From Cantharellus purpuraceus (Eukaryota; Basidiomycota; Agaricomycetes; Cantharellales; Hydnaceae): a stretch of DNA of 64,000 nt. Positions 19,014 to 30,187 of this stretch are shown one piece after another. The stretch is from the NCBI GenBank assembly GCA_025174535.1, contig JALBUN010000006.1:1426001-1490000 (forward strand), written 5' to 3'. Each line of letters starts with the position of its first letter. Position 1 is the first letter of the stretch. The position numbers and the translations under genes are program-made. The notes under the pieces were generated by a model. That model was not told where the DNA came from. It made no database searches and was given only the letters and a program-made list of their open reading frames with translations.

Positions 19014-19160
19014 AAAATGAAAATGAAAATGATTATAAATTTTGGAGAAAAATGAGGCGGAGTGATTCCTTCGGAGTTTCTTGGGCAGGCTTGTAATTTC
19101 CCTTGTGACTTGTAATAAAATGACGATGCGAAATAATAGAATTAGCATTAGTAATCAAAC

Positions 19161-19429
19161 TTAAAGATTCATAAGAGGGCCAGGTTTGTCTGGATAAGTG
19201 GAGTGAAAGTCGGAGATGGATTCGGATGCATGATCGAGTTCGGATGTGGAGATCCATGAGGACTCTTCATTGGTGCCTTCATATCCAGTCCATTTGACTA
19301 AGTACTGGAGCTTGCACTTGTATCGACGGTCGATCTTTGAGTCCAGGATCTCAGATATCTCATATTCATTGTCTCCTTCAATGATGATCGGGGGAGGTGG
19401 AGGTTGTGTGCGACCAGAGATCTTGTCGC
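19161..19429 (-). pseudogene. GypB chromodomain tail, first tandem copy
   Basis: The minus-strand frame reads IIIEGDNEYEISEILDSKID, then LQYLVKWTGYEGTNEESSW and ends YPDKPGPLMNL. It is the C-terminal chromodomain of the GypB integrase with its aromatic cage residues (Y, W, Y). The upstream edge at 19429/19430 is the breakpoint of the tandem duplication; the integrase that should precede it is found only next to the second copy. Confidence 0.85.
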
Positions 19430-20155
19430 AAGCACGAGATGGAGAAGGCAGTGGCAGAACAGCAGGACAAGGAGGAGGAGAGGGAACACTTGGAGGCCAC
19501 AGCGAGAAGGGGTGGACCACCCAAGGCTCTGGCTCCAGTGGAGCCATTTGGCAGGCCCGGCATAACTTGCGACTTGTGTCGTGATGTGGGCGTGGAGTGC
19601 ATGTGGCCTACTGGCCCAACTCGCTGACTTTGGTCCTGTGATCGTTGTCAGGGTCAGAAAGGAGGGTGTAGGATTGATGGAAAGTTCAATCCCTGGAGTC
19701 GGAGCGTCAAGCCCCAACTAGTGGTACAAGGAGGAGCAGAGAAGGAATCGGAAGGTCGTCTGACCAAAAAGCAGCGGACAGAGATGGGTGCTGTGGCAGC
19801 CGGGGGTAGCGGTGTTGGATCAGAAGGGGCGACGACCAGTGCAGGTATGGGGCGCGTCTCTGCGCCCAATAGTACCATGGGCCAGCTTATCTGGCTGGTT
19901 AACCTGCAGTCAGAGCACCTCCAGCGGACAGAGGGGTTGCTAGTGGACTTGGTGAGGACGATGAAACGGAAGGAGGTTCTGGAGGGTCAGCAGACGGCCG
20001 AGTTACATTGGTTGTGGAAGGTCATGGCCCCTTTGGACAAGGATTTGGACATGGGGGATGAGAAAGATTGGGTGTTGGATGTAGAGAGTGATGATGAGTC
20101 AGAGATGGAGCCTGAGGTAGATAAGGGGAAGGGAAAAAGGAAATGTGATGTATAA
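19430..20155 (+). pseudogene. GypB antisense gene, duplicated 3' part
   Basis: It repeats the end of the gene at about 18285-19013: the EMEKAVAEQQDKEEEREHLE helix, the CDLCRDVGVEC half-cluster and the C-terminal acidic region. The second half-cluster is in another frame after a TGA at about 19625. It has no start of its own, being one unit of a roughly 1.1-kb tandem duplication. Confidence 0.8.
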
Positions 20156-20305
20156 AAATTAAAAATGAAAATGATTATAAGTTTCAGAGCGGAGAAAAAT
20201 GAGTCAGAGTGATATTCCTTCGGAGTATTTTAGGGTGGTAATTTCCCTTGTGACTTGTAATAAAATGATGATGCGAAATAATAGAATTAGCATTAGTAAT
20301 CAAAC

Positions 20306-21688
20306 TTAAAGATTCATAAGAGGGCCAGGTTTGTCTGGATAAGCAGAGTGAAAGTCGGAGATGGATTCGGATGCATGATCGAGTTCAGATGTGGAGATCC
20401 ATGAAGACTCTTCATTGGTGCCTTCGTATCCAGTCCATTTGACTAAGTACTGGAGCTTGCACTTGTATCGACGGTCGATCTTTGAGTCCAGGATCTCAGA
20501 TATCTCATATTCATTGTCTCCTTCGATGATGATCGGGGGAGGTGGGGGTTGCATGCGACCGGAGATCTTGTTCGTAGTAGCGGGTTTGAGCATTGATATA
20601 TGGAAGACCGGATGAACTGCTCAGAAGTGGTCCAGGAGGCGGAGGGTGAAGGACCTGCTGCCTGTGCGAGCAATGACCTCATAAGGACCTAAGTATTTCT
20701 CAGAGAGTTTCTTCGATGGGCGGGTGGTCCAGAAGTGTTCGGCCTTAACAAATACTTTGTCTCCAATTTGCAGGTCTGGAGCCAGAATGCGGTGTCGGTC
20801 TGTGGAGACTTGATATTGTTTCTGGGCATTGGAGATGGTTTCTCGGAGATGTTGGTGTAGTTGATCGAGGTTGGTTATGAATTGGCGGGCTTTGGTGGAG
20901 GCAAGTTCTTTCTCAGGGTGGATGGAGATGTTTGGATGATAGCCTTTATTAGCAAAGAACAGAGAGATGCCAGTAGTCGCGTTCAGTGCATTGTTGTAGG
21001 CAAACTCTGCGATTGGAAATAGATCAGCCCAGTTGTCTTGTTGATAGTTACAATAGATTTGGAGGTATTGTTCCAGGGACTGATTCATTCATTCTGTTTG
21101 TCCATCTCCTTCAGGGTGGTATCCAGAGGTGAAGTGAAGCTTCATGTCGAGAGCCTTTCCTAATGTGCGGAAGAAGGAGGACACGAACTCTGGGCCCTGA
21201 TTGGATGTGACATGCGATGGGACTCCATGTTTAGAGAATATGTGGAGAATGAACAATTTAGCTAGCGAGGCGGAGGTGATGGTGTTATGCGTTGGAATGA
21301 GTTTAGTGAACCTGTTGACAATCATGAGTATGGTATCATATCCGAGCGATGGAGGGAGCTTCTCTATGAAATCCATGGAGATGGAGTTCCATGGTTGCTC
21401 CGGGACCGGAAGTTGCTTAAGCATTCTGTAGGGTTTGTGCCTTTGCGATTTTGAGCGCATACACGTGGTGCAGGAGTTACAGTAGTGTTGAATGTATTCT
21501 CACATTTTTGGCCATACATAGTCTTGTTGGATTAATCCTTGTGTGCAATTTTGCCCAAAATGGCCTGAGATTGGGTGATCATGGTAATACTGCAAAACTC
21601 GGAGTCGGAGGCCATTGGTGTTGGGGACGTATATCCGGTTGTTGTGTCAGAGGTGTCCTTTGGGGTCAAGTGACCATTTCGGATCATG
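20306..21688 (-). pseudogene. GypB copy 1 integrase and chromodomain
   Basis: On the minus strand, the zinc-binding region and CMRSKSQRHKPY linker (about 21650-21440) lead into the catalytic core: SMDFIEKLPPS with the first Asp, TSNQGPEFVSSF in which Asp is replaced by Asn, and GYHPEGDGQTE with Glu. The GPY-like KYLGPYEVIAR (about 20705-20670) and the chromodomain (20593-20306) follow. Stops include TGA codons near 21087 and 20617. The loss of the second catalytic Asp would itself inactivate the enzyme. Confidence 0.87.
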
Positions 21689-21694
21689 AACTTC

Positions 21695-22380
21695 AGACCA
21701 ATTTTGGTCCTTACAACCCTGAGGCCGACACCGAGAATGAACTCGATCAACTTCAGATGAAGGAAAATCACAAAATCACAAAATACATTGTGAGTTTCCA
21801 GCAGCTAGCCCCAAAAGTCCAATGGGGCCAACACCGCACTCCAACGCCAATTTTACATTGGACTCCCATCCCACATCAAGGACGAGATATCACGTGTCAG
21901 TAAGCCAGATACTTTGGTTAACCTCTGCAAGCTTGCTCAATCGATGCCCGTTATTGGGAATGTCAATCTGAGGTCTCCTGCAAAAATTTGGCTAACAACA
22001 AATTGGACAAATCATTGGACAAGACCCCAAAGTCCAACAAGGGCTCTGATAAGAGGACCACCACCAACTCAGGCCAGAAGTCAAACACTGGTAACGCTGC
22101 CGCTTCCAGTTCTGGTCAGAACAATTCCGGCACCAGCAATAACTCTGGAGCTCGTAAGAGTACTCCGGACCTCTCCACCAAGCTGGGGAAGGACGGAAAA
22201 CTTACCCAGCAGGAACGCCAGTGCCGCATGGACAACAACCTCTGTCTGTTCTGTGGAAAGCCTGGCCACCAAGCCAAGGATTGCAACAAGGCAACCTTGT
22301 CTGCAGCAAAGGCAAAAGGCCGTGCCGCCAACACCATGACAGACAAGTCCGATGCAAAAGCAACGGACCCAAAGAAATAG
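21695..22380 (+). pseudogene. GypB copy 2 gag, C-terminal part
   Basis: The segment enters gag at TNFGPYNPEADTENELDQLQ and soon shifts frame (near 21829) relative to copy 3. From 21988 it is open through a Ser/Asn/Gly-rich linker to the nucleocapsid knuckle CLFCGKPGHQAKDC (C-x2-C-x4-H-x4-C) and ends DAKATDPKK. Protease continues in a different frame, offset by two bases, exactly as in copy 3. Confidence 0.85.
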
Positions 22381-22393
22381 TAAGCAGTCCTAT

Positions 22394-23645
22394 AGCCTCT
22401 GTACGGGCTGAGGGCTGTGTTGGTACTCCCTGTACGACAAACAAGGTCCGCCTGAACACATCCACTCTTTCCCACTCCGACTCCCTTACCCTCCTTGTCT
22501 ACTCCGACTCCATTCCCAATACCGCTATTCAAGCATTAATTGACTCCGGTTCTACTCACTGTTTCCTCAATTCCTCTTTTTCTGATTTACATAAACTCCA
22601 TACATACACCATAACTCCGATATCGCTCCGATTATTTGATGGCACTACTAATGCTGTTATTTCACGAGCTATAGATCTGTCTATCCGTTTTTCTGTTGGA
22701 GAAATCCAGAACCTTACATTCTATGTTACTCCGCTTGACTCCAGCTGTTCTGTGGTTCTCAGACATAATTGGCTCACCCGCTACAATCTGTTGATTGACT
22801 GGGCACTGGGCCATATCACATTCCATTCCCCAGTACAGGCTGTGTCATCCCCGATGTCACCAGCAACTTTAGGTGCGACATTATCTTCCACCTCCACTGA
22901 CTCTGCTCCGATAGATACTCTGTCCGCCCTGCCATTTATATCACTGGTGGATGCTATGGTCTTCACCAGACTAAGCAAACTGGATGGTTCCCACACATTC
23001 CAGGTCCACCTCTCCGATCTGATATTCCTTGCCGCTTGTTCCGCCTGATCAACTCCACCGGATCTATCTATGGTCCCTAAGGAGTATCATGAGTTCACTG
23101 ACGTGTTCAGCAAGTCTAAAGCCGACTCCCTAGCAGAACACCGACCATATGACCTCAAGATCGAACTGGATGACAACTCCACCCCTCTGCTTGGCCCTAT
23201 CTACTTGCTATCCCAAAAAGAGCTACTGGCTCTCTGAACATTCATAGATGAGAACTTGGCTACGGGCTTCATCCGCCCATCCCTATCTCCTCATGGAGCT
23301 CCAGTCCTATTTGTCCGCAAAAAGGATGGATCACTCCGTCTATGCATCGACTTCCATGGACTCAACAAGATCACCAAGAAAGACCGATACCCAATACCCC
23401 ACACCGCGGACCTACTCAAAAGTCCTCGAAAGGCTAAGATCTATTCCAAAATAGATCTCCAACATGCTTACCATCTAGTCCGCATCCAAGAAGGCAACGA
23501 ATGGAAAACGACCTTCTGCACACGATATGGATCTTTCGAGTGGTGCATCATGCCCTTCGGACTAACCAATGCTCCGGCCGCCTTCCAGAGGTTCATGAAT
23601 GATACCTTCGCCGACCTCCTTGATGTGACTGTCCTCATTTACTTA
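22394..23645 (+). pseudogene. GypB copy 2 protease and reverse transcriptase up to the active site
   Basis: The protease has the intact triad in LIDSGSTHCFLNSSF (near 22537-22580). RT follows from about 23060 (PKEYHEFTDVFSKSKADSL), with a linker stop TGA at 23046 and another at 23235-23237 where copy 3 keeps CGA. The fingers and palm ([45 protein letters not shown]) are good. The frame is cut at LIYL by a T-type repeat inserted between the Leu and the two catalytic Asp codons. Confidence 0.88.
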
Positions 23646-24207
23646 GACGCTTGTTCAGAAATACAACAAATACATATATACAACCTATTTTCCTCAAATT
23701 TTACACAATACACTTAGATTAAAACTTATTTTCATATTTCAATGTGATTCTCAAATTTTACACAATATACTAGATTAAAACCTACTGTGATATTTTGGCA
23801 TAATTCTCAAAAATAACTGTTTTTTCCCCATTTAGTGGTGGCAACTCTCTTGAGGGAACATCCAAATATCATTGATTCTTTCTTATACAATACTTGTAAC
23901 ATAATTTGAACTATCTTTAATCCCCACCTGGTATTTGTATATCTAAATACTCTATATAATACCAATTATATTACATACATTCCTATTATATCCATGTAAA
24001 TGATTATGTTCATCTCAACCAAATATCTCATCTTTTAAAGTTTATTAAAATATAGAATATATGTTTATATTTATGAAAATTTCACACATCCAAAATCTTT
24101 TAAGATATCCAAATTGTAACTCCCTGGCTTTATGTATCATTGAAATTCTGATGTATATCTCATATACATCAGAATATTGTATACTGACATGATTCCAAAC
24201 AAGCATC
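23646..24207 (-). mobile_element. Solo T-type terminal repeat (562 bp) in the RT active-site codons
   Basis: It is the reverse complement of the T terminal repeat with scattered differences. Tips are GACGCTTGTTCAGAA at the left and GATGCTTGTTTGGAA (reverse complement) at the right. The TTA duplication (23643-23645, 24208-24210) is confirmed by the empty site in copy 3 at 54759-54761. It contains no gene, so it must have been moved by an enzyme from elsewhere, or is the scar of a larger element. Confidence 0.93.
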
Positions 24208-26310
24208 TTAGACGACATTCTGGTATATTCGGACAACAAAGAAGAACATTGGACACATGTCCAAGAGGTACTCCGATGTCTCCAAAAACATGGCCTCTTT
24301 GCCCATGCTGACAAATGTGAATTCCACTCCAACTCGGTTGAATACCTAGGCTATATCCTCTCCCCAGCAGGGTTGACAATGTCCAATGACAAAATCAAAG
24401 CCATACAGGAATGGCCAGAACCCCAGAAAGTCAAGGACGTACAGTCCTTCCTAGGGTTCACCAACTTCTACCACTGCTTCATTCATGGCTACTCCGATAT
24501 CACTGTTCTGCTCACCCAACTCACTAGGAAGGGTATCCAATGGAATTTCACTGACGATTGTAGACAGAGCTTTGAGACCTTGAAAAAGGCCTTTACTTCC
24601 ACTCTGATACTGACTCATTGGGTTCCAGACGTTCCTATCCTATTAGAGACCGATGCCTCCGACTATGCACTTGCCGCAATCCTGTCCATCATCTCTCTGG
24701 ACGACGGACAAGTCCATCTGATTGCTTTTCACTCGCATACATTTACGCCCCCCGAACTGAACTATGACGTCCATGACAAATAGCTCCTTGCCATATATGA
24801 AGCCTTCCGGATATGGAGACACTACCTTGAAGGCCCCTCCAATCCGGTGGACATCATAACTGACCACAAAAACTTGGAATACTTCTCCACAATGAAACTG
24901 CTCACCCAGAGACAAGTCTGATGGTCCAAATACCTATCTCAGTTCAGTCTCATTATCCGTTTCCGTCCTGGTCAACTCGGAGCAAAGCCTGACACTTTAA
25001 CTAGACGATGGGACGTCTACTCTAAAGAGGGGAATAGCGACTATGCCACTGTAAACCCCCACAACTTTTGCCCTGTGTTTACTAATGAGCAGCTGGCATC
25101 GTCCCTACGAGCATCCACCCTCATGACTCCCACCCTCTGAGCTGTCACCATTATGGATATCGACCAACTCCGCTCCGACATCCGCTCATCACTCTGATCT
25201 GATCCTGTTGCAGTTAAACACTTGGACAACCCTTCTGATCCAAAATGGTCACTTGACCCTGAAGGACACCTCTGACACAACAACCAGATATACATCCCTG
25301 ACACCAACGGTCTCCAACTCCAAGTTTTGCAGTATTATCATGATCACCTGATCTCGGGCCATTTTGGGCAAAATCACACACAAGGATTAATCTGATGAGA
25401 CTATGTATGGCCAAAAATGCGAGAATACATTCAACACTACTGTAACTCCTGCACCACGTGTATGCGCTCAAAATTGCTAAGGCACAAACCCTACGGAACG
25501 CTTAAGCAACTTCTGGTCCCAGAGCAACCATGGAACTCCATCTCCATGGATTTCATGGAGAAGCTCCCCCCATCTCTCAGATATGACACCATACTCATGA
25601 TTGTCGACAGGTTCACTAAACAGTCACTATTCATTCCAACGCATGACACCATCACCTCCACCTCGCTAGCTAAATTGTTCATTCTCTACGTATTCTCTAA
25701 ACATGGAGTCCCATCGCATGTCACGTCCAATCGGGGCTCAGAGTTCGTGTCCTCCTTCTTCCACACATTAGGAAAGGCTCTCGACATGAAGCTTCATTTC
25801 ACCTCCGGATACCACCCTGAAGGAGATGGACAAACAGAATGAATGAATCAGTCCCTGGAACAATACCTCCAAATCTATTGTAACTATCAACAAGACAACT
25901 GGGCTGACCTACTTCTGATCACAGAGTTTGCCTACAACAACACTCCGAACGTGACTACTGGCGTCTCTCCATTCTTTGCTAATAAAGGCTATCATCCGAA
26001 CATCTCCGTCCACCCTGAGAAAGAACTTGCCTCCACCAAAGCCCGCCAATTCATAACTGACCTCAATCAACTACACCAACACCTCCGAGAAACCATCTCC
26101 AATGCCCAGAAACAATATCAAGTCTCCGCAGACCGACACCGCATTCCAGCTCCAGACCTGCAAATTGGAGACAAAGTATTTGTTAAGGCCGAACATTTCC
26201 AGACCACCTGTCCATTGAAGAAACTCTCCAAGAAATACTTAGGTCCTTATGAGGTCATTGCTCGCGCAGGCAGCAGGTCCTTCACCCTCCACCTCCCTGA
26301 CCACTTCTGA
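24208..26310 (+). pseudogene. GypB copy 2 reverse transcriptase (rest), RNase H and integrase
   Basis: After the inserted repeat, RT resumes with DDILVYSD (catalytic Asp pair retained), then EYLGYILSPAGLTMSNDK. RNase H has LETDASDYALAAIL and a TAG at 24781 (HDK / LLAIYEAF). The integrase zinc region (HDHLISGHFGQN ... CNSCTTCMRSK), core (SMDFMEKLPP, TSNRGSEFVSSF with Asn for Asp, GYHPEGDGQTE) and GPY region (KYLGPYEVIARAG) follow to 26310. Internal TGA codons at about 24919, 25138, 25196, 25273, 25393 and 25840 match CGA, CAA or CGA-derived codons in copy 3. Confidence 0.88.
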
Positions 26311-26337
26311 GCAGTTCATCTGGTCTTCCATATATCA

Positions 26338-27229
26338 ATGCTTGAACCCACTACCATGAACAAGATCTCTGGTTGCACGCAACCTCCACCTCCCCCGATC
26401 ATCATTGAAGGAGACAATGAATATGAGATATCTGAGATCCTTGACTCAAAGATCGACCATCGATACAAGTGCAAGCTCCAGTACTTAGTCAAATGGACTG
26501 GGACGCTTGTTCAGAAGGATGCTGTTATACAATATTCTGATGTATACAAGATGTACATCAGAATTTTAATAATGATCATAAAAATAGGGAGTTACAATCT
26601 GGATATCTTTAAAGATTTTGGATATCTGAGTTTTTTTGGATATCTTAAATTTTTATAAATATAAATATATATTTCATATTTTAATAAACTTTAAAAGATA
26701 AGATGTTTGTTATGGATGAACATAATTGTTTATATGAATATAACAGTAATGTATATATTAATATTATTGGTATAATATAGAATATTTAGATATACAAATA
26801 CCAGGTGAGGATTCAAGGTATATTAGATTATTTGACCAGTATAGTACAAGAAAGAATGAGTGAAAGAAATCAAGTGTAGCAGGAGTAGAATATTCCCTTG
26901 AAGCAGTTGCCACTGGTAAATTAAAAGAAAAGAATTATTTTTGAGAATCATGTCAAAATATCAAAATATGTTTTAAATCTAAGTAAATTATATAAATTTG
27001 AGAATCATGTATGAAATATCAAAATATGTTTTAATATAAGTATATTATATAAAATTTGAGGAAATGGGTTGTATATACATATTTGATGTATTTCTGAACA
27101 AGCGTCTGGATACGAAGGCACCGATGAAGAGTCCTCATGGATCTCCACGTCTGAACTCGATCATGCATCCGAATCTGTCTCTGACTTTCACTCCGCTTAT
27201 CCAGACAAACCTGGCCCCCTTATGAATCT
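26338..27229 (+). pseudogene. GypB copy 2 chromodomain, split by a T-type repeat
   Basis: The chromodomain runs IIIEGDNEYEISEILDSKID to YLVKWTG at 26501, is interrupted by a 605-bp repeat, and resumes at 27107 with YEGTDEESSW to the terminal YPDKPGPLMNL. The break falls in the conserved KW-x-GY aromatic-cage segment. The empty form is visible in copy 1 at 19280-19310 and 20430-20450. Confidence 0.88.
26502..27106 (+). mobile_element. Solo T-type terminal repeat (605 bp), divergent
   Basis: The inverted tips are perfect over 15 bp (GACGCTTGTTCAGAA at both ends). Duplications TGG lie at 26499-26501 and 27107-27109. It has the same orientation as T's repeats but is clearly more diverged and 39 bp longer, so it represents an older or sister subfamily. 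No gene. Confidence 0.92.
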
Positions 27230-27332
27230 TTAAGTTCGATTGCTAATGCTAATTCTATTATTTCGCATCATCATTTTATTACAAGTCACAAGGGAAATTA
27301 CAAGCCTGCCCAAAAAGCTCCAAAGGAATCAC

Positions 27333-29052
27333 TCTGACTCATTTTTCTCCGCTCCGAAATTTATAATCATTTTCATTTTTATTTTATACATCGCGTTTCC
27401 CTTCCCCTTATCTACCTCAGGCTCTGTCTCTGATGCCATCTCTGACTCATCATCACTCTCTACATCCAACACCCAATCTTTCTCATCCCCCATGTCCAAA
27501 TCCTTGTCCAAAGGGGCCATGAACTTCCAACTGACGTAACTCGGCTGTCCAATGACCCTCCAGAACCTCCTTCCATTTCATCGTTTTCACCAAGTCCACT
27601 AGCAACCCCTCCGTCTGCCAGAGGTGCTCCGACTGCAGGTTAACCAGCTGGATAAGCTGGCCCATGGTACTATTGGGTGCAGAGACGCGCCCCATACCTG
27701 CACCGGTCATTGCCCCTTCCGATCTGATACCACTACCCCCAGCTGCCACAGCACCTGTCTCCGTCCGCCACTTTTTGGTCAGACGACCTTCCAATTCTTG
27801 GCTTGACGCTCTGACTCCGGGGATCAAACTTTCCATCGATCCTACACCCTCCTTTCCGACCCTGACAACGATCGCAGGACTGAAGGTGGCAAGTTGGGCC
27901 AGTAGGCCACACACACTCCACGCCCATGTCACGACACAAGTCGCAAGTTATGCCGGGCCCGCCAAATGGCTCCATTGGAGCCAGAGCCTTGGGTGGTCCG
28001 CCCCTTCTCGCTGCGGCCTCCAAATGTTCCCTCTCCTCCTCCTTGTCCTGCTGTTCTGCTGCTGCCTTCTCCATCTCACGCTTGCAAAGCTGGATCGCCG
28101 ACCTAGTGACACACAGCTCCTTCTTACGGGTCGCCAAAATGCGACTCTCCGCCTTACACCATATGACCCTCTGATCCGCCTCCCGCTTCTCTGTATCAGC
28201 ACTTGGGTACGCCTTCAATGAAAAGACCATGACGTCAAGGTTTTTCTTGGGGGTTGCAGCGTAGAGCTCCGCCCTTTTGTGAGCCTCGACTGTGGCTACC
28301 CAAGCCATTTCCTCATAACAATTTGAAGTCAGATCCGGCTCCACATCCGTCCCAACATCCACACCTGCCTTGGGTTCCACATTTGCGTCGAGCTCCATAT
28401 TGGCATCAGGATCTGCCTCCACCTCCGCCCTCTCCACCTCCATCGCTTCATCTTCCTCAGCCGCACCCAACCCAAACAATGGCCATACCCGTGGACATAA
28501 CGGCAAGTCCTCCGCAGTGACAGTTTTCAGACAAGTTGTCTCCGTGTGTGTAACGGAAATAATGGCGACTTCAGGGGTCCCTGTCCGTATTGGCACACTT
28601 GGACTTCCTGGGTGGCTGGTTCCCCCTGCCCTGGTCACCTCCTCTACCTCCATAGTGGCTTCTAGCTCGTGTGCCTGCTCCTCCACTTCCTTCAGTCTCA
28701 TGGCCTCCATCGTGGCCGCAAGTTCCTTGACCCTGCGGGCTCTCTCGGCCTTTGCCTCCTCCTCCTTCCATCTCCATCCTGTCTCCACTGCCTCTTTCCG
28801 CCTCTGCTCCTCCTCCTTGCATCTCCATTCCACTTCCTCCTCCTCCTTGTGTCTCCGTTCCACCTCCACCTCCTCCTTGCATCTCCGTTCTGCCTCCTCC
28901 TCCTCCTTGTGTCTCTGTTCCACCACCTCCTCCTCTTTCCATTTCCGCTCCTCTTCCTCTTCTTTCTGTTGGGCCAAGAGCAACTGCTCAAGCTTGGCCA
29001 CGCTCATGCTTGCCAAAGGGTTTGACATCATTGAGGATAAGACCTCAATCAT
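27333..29052 (-). pseudogene. GypB antisense gene, copy 2
   Basis: The frame starts MIEVLSSMMSNPLASMSVAK and stays open for 439 codons, through the charged 10-residue repeat coil, the helix EMEKAAAEQQDKEEEREHLE and the cluster CDLCRDMGVEC ... CDRCQGRKGGC (Zn2Cys6-like, 12-residue loop). It then shifts frame near 27800; the rest (APNSTMGQLIQLVNLQSEHL and the acidic DEKDWVLDVESDDE end) is recognisable to about 27380. It is the least damaged N-terminal part of this gene besides copy 3. It converges on pol: the end of pol (27229) and the end of this gene are about 100-150 bases apart. Confidence 0.78.
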
Positions 29053-29169
29053 GCCCCTCCTTTTATATGTCTCCAGACCCCCAGTATAACTCTGACTGCA
29101 CCCAACCGTCTCACCTATTCAATCCACGTACATGAGGCCTCAGGGGCTTGGCCTTAAATGGGGAGATAC

Positions 29170-29694
29170 TGTTATGACTATATTCATTAACATCCAGATC
29201 CCCGTCCAATCCACTCAGATCCCCGCGCATATGAAATCTATACTCCATTTGGAAACCGCCGTCTCCATCTACCTGTCCAATTGTCACTGCCGATTCCACC
29301 CATCCATCTCCGGTTTTGATTGATGCATCAGCATCACCATAGGAACCTGGACATCCATCCCTGTCGGACTCAGACATACTCATGTAAGGCCGTCAGCCTT
29401 GGAGACCCATCACTGGAGTAATTATTATTAGATTTCAAATATGTATTTAAGTTGCCTGACTGGGGACTTCATTCCCCAGTTTGAATATCAAATCACGCCT
29501 AGTTCCTAAGTCCGATCCTAACTCTCTAAGTCATACTCCATCTCCAAAATCTTGGACACTGGTATTAGTGAGGGCACAGCACATAAGCTGAAGCCAAGTC
29601 TGTTCTGACCCCCATGACATAACTGACTCCTTCTCCGACTCCGACCAAACCTCTGACCCAATCTCTGACCCCCAATTGGACCTAGTGCGTAACA
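29170..29694 (+). repeat. 3' LTR of GypB copy 2 (LTR2, 525 bp)
   Basis: It runs TGTTATGACTATATTC to GTGCGTAACA. To its right the sequence becomes single-copy, so this is the edge of the left transposon block. Confidence 0.93.
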
Positions 29695-29725
29695 TGAAAC
29701 AAATACACCTGTGAAAATATATATC

Positions 29726-29980
29726 CTACTGCTTAAGGCTCAGCAAGACAAAAGCACAAGCCATTGATACACATAGTAATACATGCCAAACATAACGCAT
29801 TGTGTGTCCATAATCAATGTGTGGCTTGAAATCCAACAGGAAAGGCTTCAAGAGCCCACTCCTTTGACAATTCTCAATAGCCCCTTTACCCAGGCTCACT
29901 GGCACTTCTCCAGGGCCCTCCTCTCTTTGGAACACCCTTGGCACCATCCTGGCACATTTCCCCTGTTCTTGTGCAGTCAT
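29726..29980 (-). CDS. Possible small single-pass membrane protein (84 residues, uncertain)
   Basis: The frame reads MTAQEQGKCARMVPRVFQRE and ends with one strong hydrophobic segment (VWHVLLCVSMACAFVLLSL). The VFQ...VPVSLGKGAIEN stretch faintly recalls cytochrome c oxidase VIIa-type subunits (FQ...PV-L--G), but a stretch between it and the membrane segment does not fit, and an undetected intron would be needed. It may equally be a chance frame. It lies just outside GypB copy 2. Confidence 0.25.
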   Translation of the reverse strand: MTAQEQGKCARMVPRVFQREEGPGEVPVSLGKGAIENCQRSGLLKPFLLDFKPHIDYGHTMRYVWHVLLCVSMACAFVLLSLKQ

Positions 29981-30187
29981 TTTTCTACAGGCTTGTCCAT
30001 GTAAAGAGGAGTCAACAATAGCAGGTCATCAGACACATTGCAAACTGGTTGTACATGTGAACCTTCATCCACAAAATATACATGTAAGTGATACACATTG
30101 TTCCCAATGCGGTGAACAGTCATCCACGCGTTTTCCACAGCTTTGTACTTTGTATAGTTATTGTTTCTTCACATGACTATTGTTATA

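Larger units (their letters stand above)
16708..21688 (-). mobile_element. GypB copy 1 (minus strand), 5' half missing
   Basis: Reading the minus strand from 21688, the order is the integrase zinc region, integrase core, chromodomain, then the antisense gene (on the plus strand) and the 3' LTR at 17221-16708. Everything before the integrase is absent, because the copy meets GypB copy 2 head to head at 21688/21689. A tandem duplication of about 1.1 kb repeats the end of the antisense gene plus the chromodomain tail (roughly 18285-19429 and 19430-20575). Confidence 0.88.
21689..29694 (+). mobile_element. GypB copy 2 (plus strand), 5' LTR and gag start missing
   Basis: The order is gag (21695-22380), protease and RT, RNase H, integrase, chromodomain, antisense gene (minus strand) and 3' LTR (29170-29694). 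It begins abruptly inside gag at the junction with copy 1. Two T-type terminal repeats are inserted, with TTA (23643-23645/24208-24210) and TGG (26499-26501/27107-27109) duplications. Comparison with copy 3 shows many CGA codons changed to TGA. One stop, TAG at 24781, is a transversion instead. Confidence 0.92.

Noticed and set aside
28669..29135. Pro/Leu-rich frames on the plus strand opposite the antisense gene (also 61679-62208, 17302-17694)
   Set aside because: They are shadows of the Glu/Lys repeat on the other strand.
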